The position numbers and the translations under genes are program-made. Below the pieces are notes generated by a model, which saw only the letters and a list, made by a program, of their open reading frames with translations, was not told the DNA's origin and did not search any database. Below, one piece after another: positions 62,877 to 64,000 of a DNA stretch of 64,000 nt; position 1 is the stretch's first letter; each line of letters begins with the position of its first letter. The stretch covers positions 992,001-1,056,000 of the forward strand of contig NZ_JAUSQV010000001.1 of the NCBI RefSeq assembly GCF_030811475.1, read 5' to 3'. Source of the stretch: Nakamurella flavida. GTDB taxonomy: Bacteria; Actinomycetota; Actinomycetes; Mycobacteriales; Nakamurellaceae.

Positions 62877-64000
62877 ATGTCATTCCCTGCTGTCTCCGTT
62901 CCGTCCGATGCTGCCTCCGATCTGCCGACCGTCACCGACGTCCGCGCTGACGACGTCACCACCGCTCCCGCCGACGTCGACGTTCCTGTCGTCGCCGCGG
63001 ACATCGACTCCGCCGACATCGACTCCGCCGAGCTCGACTCCGACCTCGACGAGGACGTCGAGGAGCTCGCCTCCCCCGCCGAGCCCGGCTTCGAGTCCCT
63101 GGGCCTGCCCGCCTCGCTGATGCGGGCCGTCACCAGCCTCGGCTACACCGTCCCCACCGCCATCCAGGCGCAGGCCATCCCGGCCCTGCTGTCCGGTCGT
63201 GACATCACCGGTGTCGCGCAGACCGGCACCGGCAAGACGGCGGCCTTCGGTCTGCCTCTGCTGGCCGCGGTCGACCCGTCGATCCCGCAGGTCCAGGCCC
63301 TGGTGCTGACCCCCACCCGCGAGCTGGCCCAGCAGGTCGCCGAGGCGATCTCCGGGTTCGCGCAGCACCAGCACAAGCTGAACGTCGTCGCCATCTACGG
63401 CGGCGCGAGCTTCCTGCCGCAGCGCAACGCCCTCCGCTCCGGCGCCCAGGTCGTCGTCGGCACCCCCGGCCGGATCATCGACCACCTCGAGCGCAACACC
63501 CTCGACGTCACCGGCATCCGCTTCCTGGTGCTCGACGAGGCCGACGAAATGCTCCGCATGGGCTTCGCCGAGGACGTCGACCGCATCCTGACCGACGCCC
63601 CCAAGGACCGGCAGACGGCGTTGTTCTCCGCGACCATGCCGCCGGCCATCCGCTCGGTGGCCAAGCGCCACCTGAACAACCCGGTCGACGTCACCGTCAG
63701 CCGGCAGTCGTCCACCGTCGCCGGCGTGCGGCAGACCTACGCGGTCGTGCCGTTCCGCGAGAAGGTGGACGTGCTGACCCGCTACCTCTCGGTGCACCCG
63801 GGCGACGCCAGCATCGTCTTCGTCCGCACCAAGGGCGCCTGCGACGAGGTCGGAGCCGAGCTGATCGCCCGCGGCGTGTCCGCCGCGGCCATCAACGGCG
63901 ACGTGCCCCAGAAGGAGCGCGAGCGCATCATCGAGCGCCTCAAGGACGGCCGTCTGGACGTCCTCGTGGCCACCGACGTCGCCGCCCGCGGCCTGGACGT
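62877..64000 (+). CDS. DEAD-box ATP-dependent RNA helicase, 3' end cut by the window
   Basis: The frame opens with ATG at 62877 and stays open to the window end (374 residues visible). The first 65 residues are acidic and low in complexity (DSADIDSAELDSDLDEDVEEL). Then the helicase core: Q motif FESLGLPASLMRAVTSLGY with PTAIQAQAIP, Walker A AQTGTGKTAAF, PTRELAQQ, TPGRIIDHL, DEAD box VLDEADEML, SATMP, and the second domain up to VATDVAARGLDV. This is the DeaD/CsdA type that remodels structured RNA in ribosome assembly and mRNA decay. The stop lies outside the window. Confidence 0.96.
   Translation, partial: MSFPAVSVPSDAASDLPTVTDVRADDVTTAPADVDVPVVAADIDSADIDSAELDSDLDEDVEELASPAEPGFESLGLPASLMRAVTSLGYTVPTAIQAQAIPALLSGRDITGVAQTGTGKTAAFGLPLLAAVDPSIPQVQALVLTPTRELAQQVAEAISGFAQHQHKLNVVAIYGGASFLPQRNALRSGAQVVVGTPGRIIDHLERNTLDVTGIRFLVLDEADEMLRMGFAEDVDRILTDAPKDRQTALFSATMPPAIRSVAKRHLNNPVDVTVSRQSSTVAGVRQTYAVVPFREKVDVLTRYLSVHPGDASIVFVRTKGACDEVGAELIARGVSAAAINGDVPQKERERIIERLKDGRLDVLVATDVAARGLD

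Overview
The window is GC-rich DNA from an actinomycete. The signs are many GTG starts, frequent 1 to 4 nt start/stop overlaps, a mycothiol-type arsenate reductase, two ANTAR regulators, and several promoters of the form TAG-N2-T placed 7 to 8 nt before a start codon (leaderless expression). The order aspS ... rarA ... DUF6167-alaS-ruvX-mltG-aroE-prepilin peptidase, all on the minus strand, is the chromosomal backbone I remember from mycobacteria and relatives. A Nakamurella- or Frankia-like organism is plausible, but this is a guess. I see no insertion sequence, phage gene, tRNA, rRNA or CRISPR array.

Layout. 1-0.9 kb: the end of an arsenic operon (ACR3 pump, ArsC). 0.9-3.6 kb: phosphoketolase. 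3.8-11.2 kb: methyltransferase, then the tightly coupled alaS-ruvX-mltG-aroE-prepilin peptidase block. 11.5-15.5 kb: cation/proton antiporter, GH13 alpha-glucosidase and a maltokinase-cap-like protein. 15.5-18 kb: quinone oxidoreductase and rarA. 18-22.8 kb: a flavin reductase of the geranylgeranyl-reductase type, then an AAA+ ATPase paired with a TPR membrane protein. 22.9-28.5 kb: an oxidoreductase and an SDR next to a divergent TetR gene coupled to an alanyl-tRNA editing protein, then an ANTAR operon and a dienelactone hydrolase. 28.7-34.1 kb: PAP2 phosphatase, histidine kinase and response regulator, DedA, GH15.

34.2-46.4 kb is the most interesting region: a divergent 12-gene locus around one GntR gene. 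Leftward run an alpha/beta hydrolase, a complete BMP-type nucleoside ABC importer, a nucleoside hydrolase and two SDRs. Rightward run GntR, two DUF1185 paralogs, a PuuE/cyclic-imide-hydrolase-like CE4 protein and an asparaginase. Nearly every junction overlaps. It reads as a complete import-and-degrade pathway for a nucleoside-like or cyclic-amide compound of unknown identity.

46.4-51.3 kb carries the circularly permuted ATP-grasp/alpha-E protein with a transglutaminase and a zinc-ribbon metallopeptidase, a presumed peptide-ligation module. 51.6-60.3 kb holds a GAF-ANTAR protein, SDR plus HTH regulator, a secreted multidomain GH16 enzyme, a beta-propeller glycosidase, VOC, MscS and DUF389 proteins. 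The window closes with aspS, a small OmdA-like protein and the 5' part of a DEAD-box RNA helicase gene.
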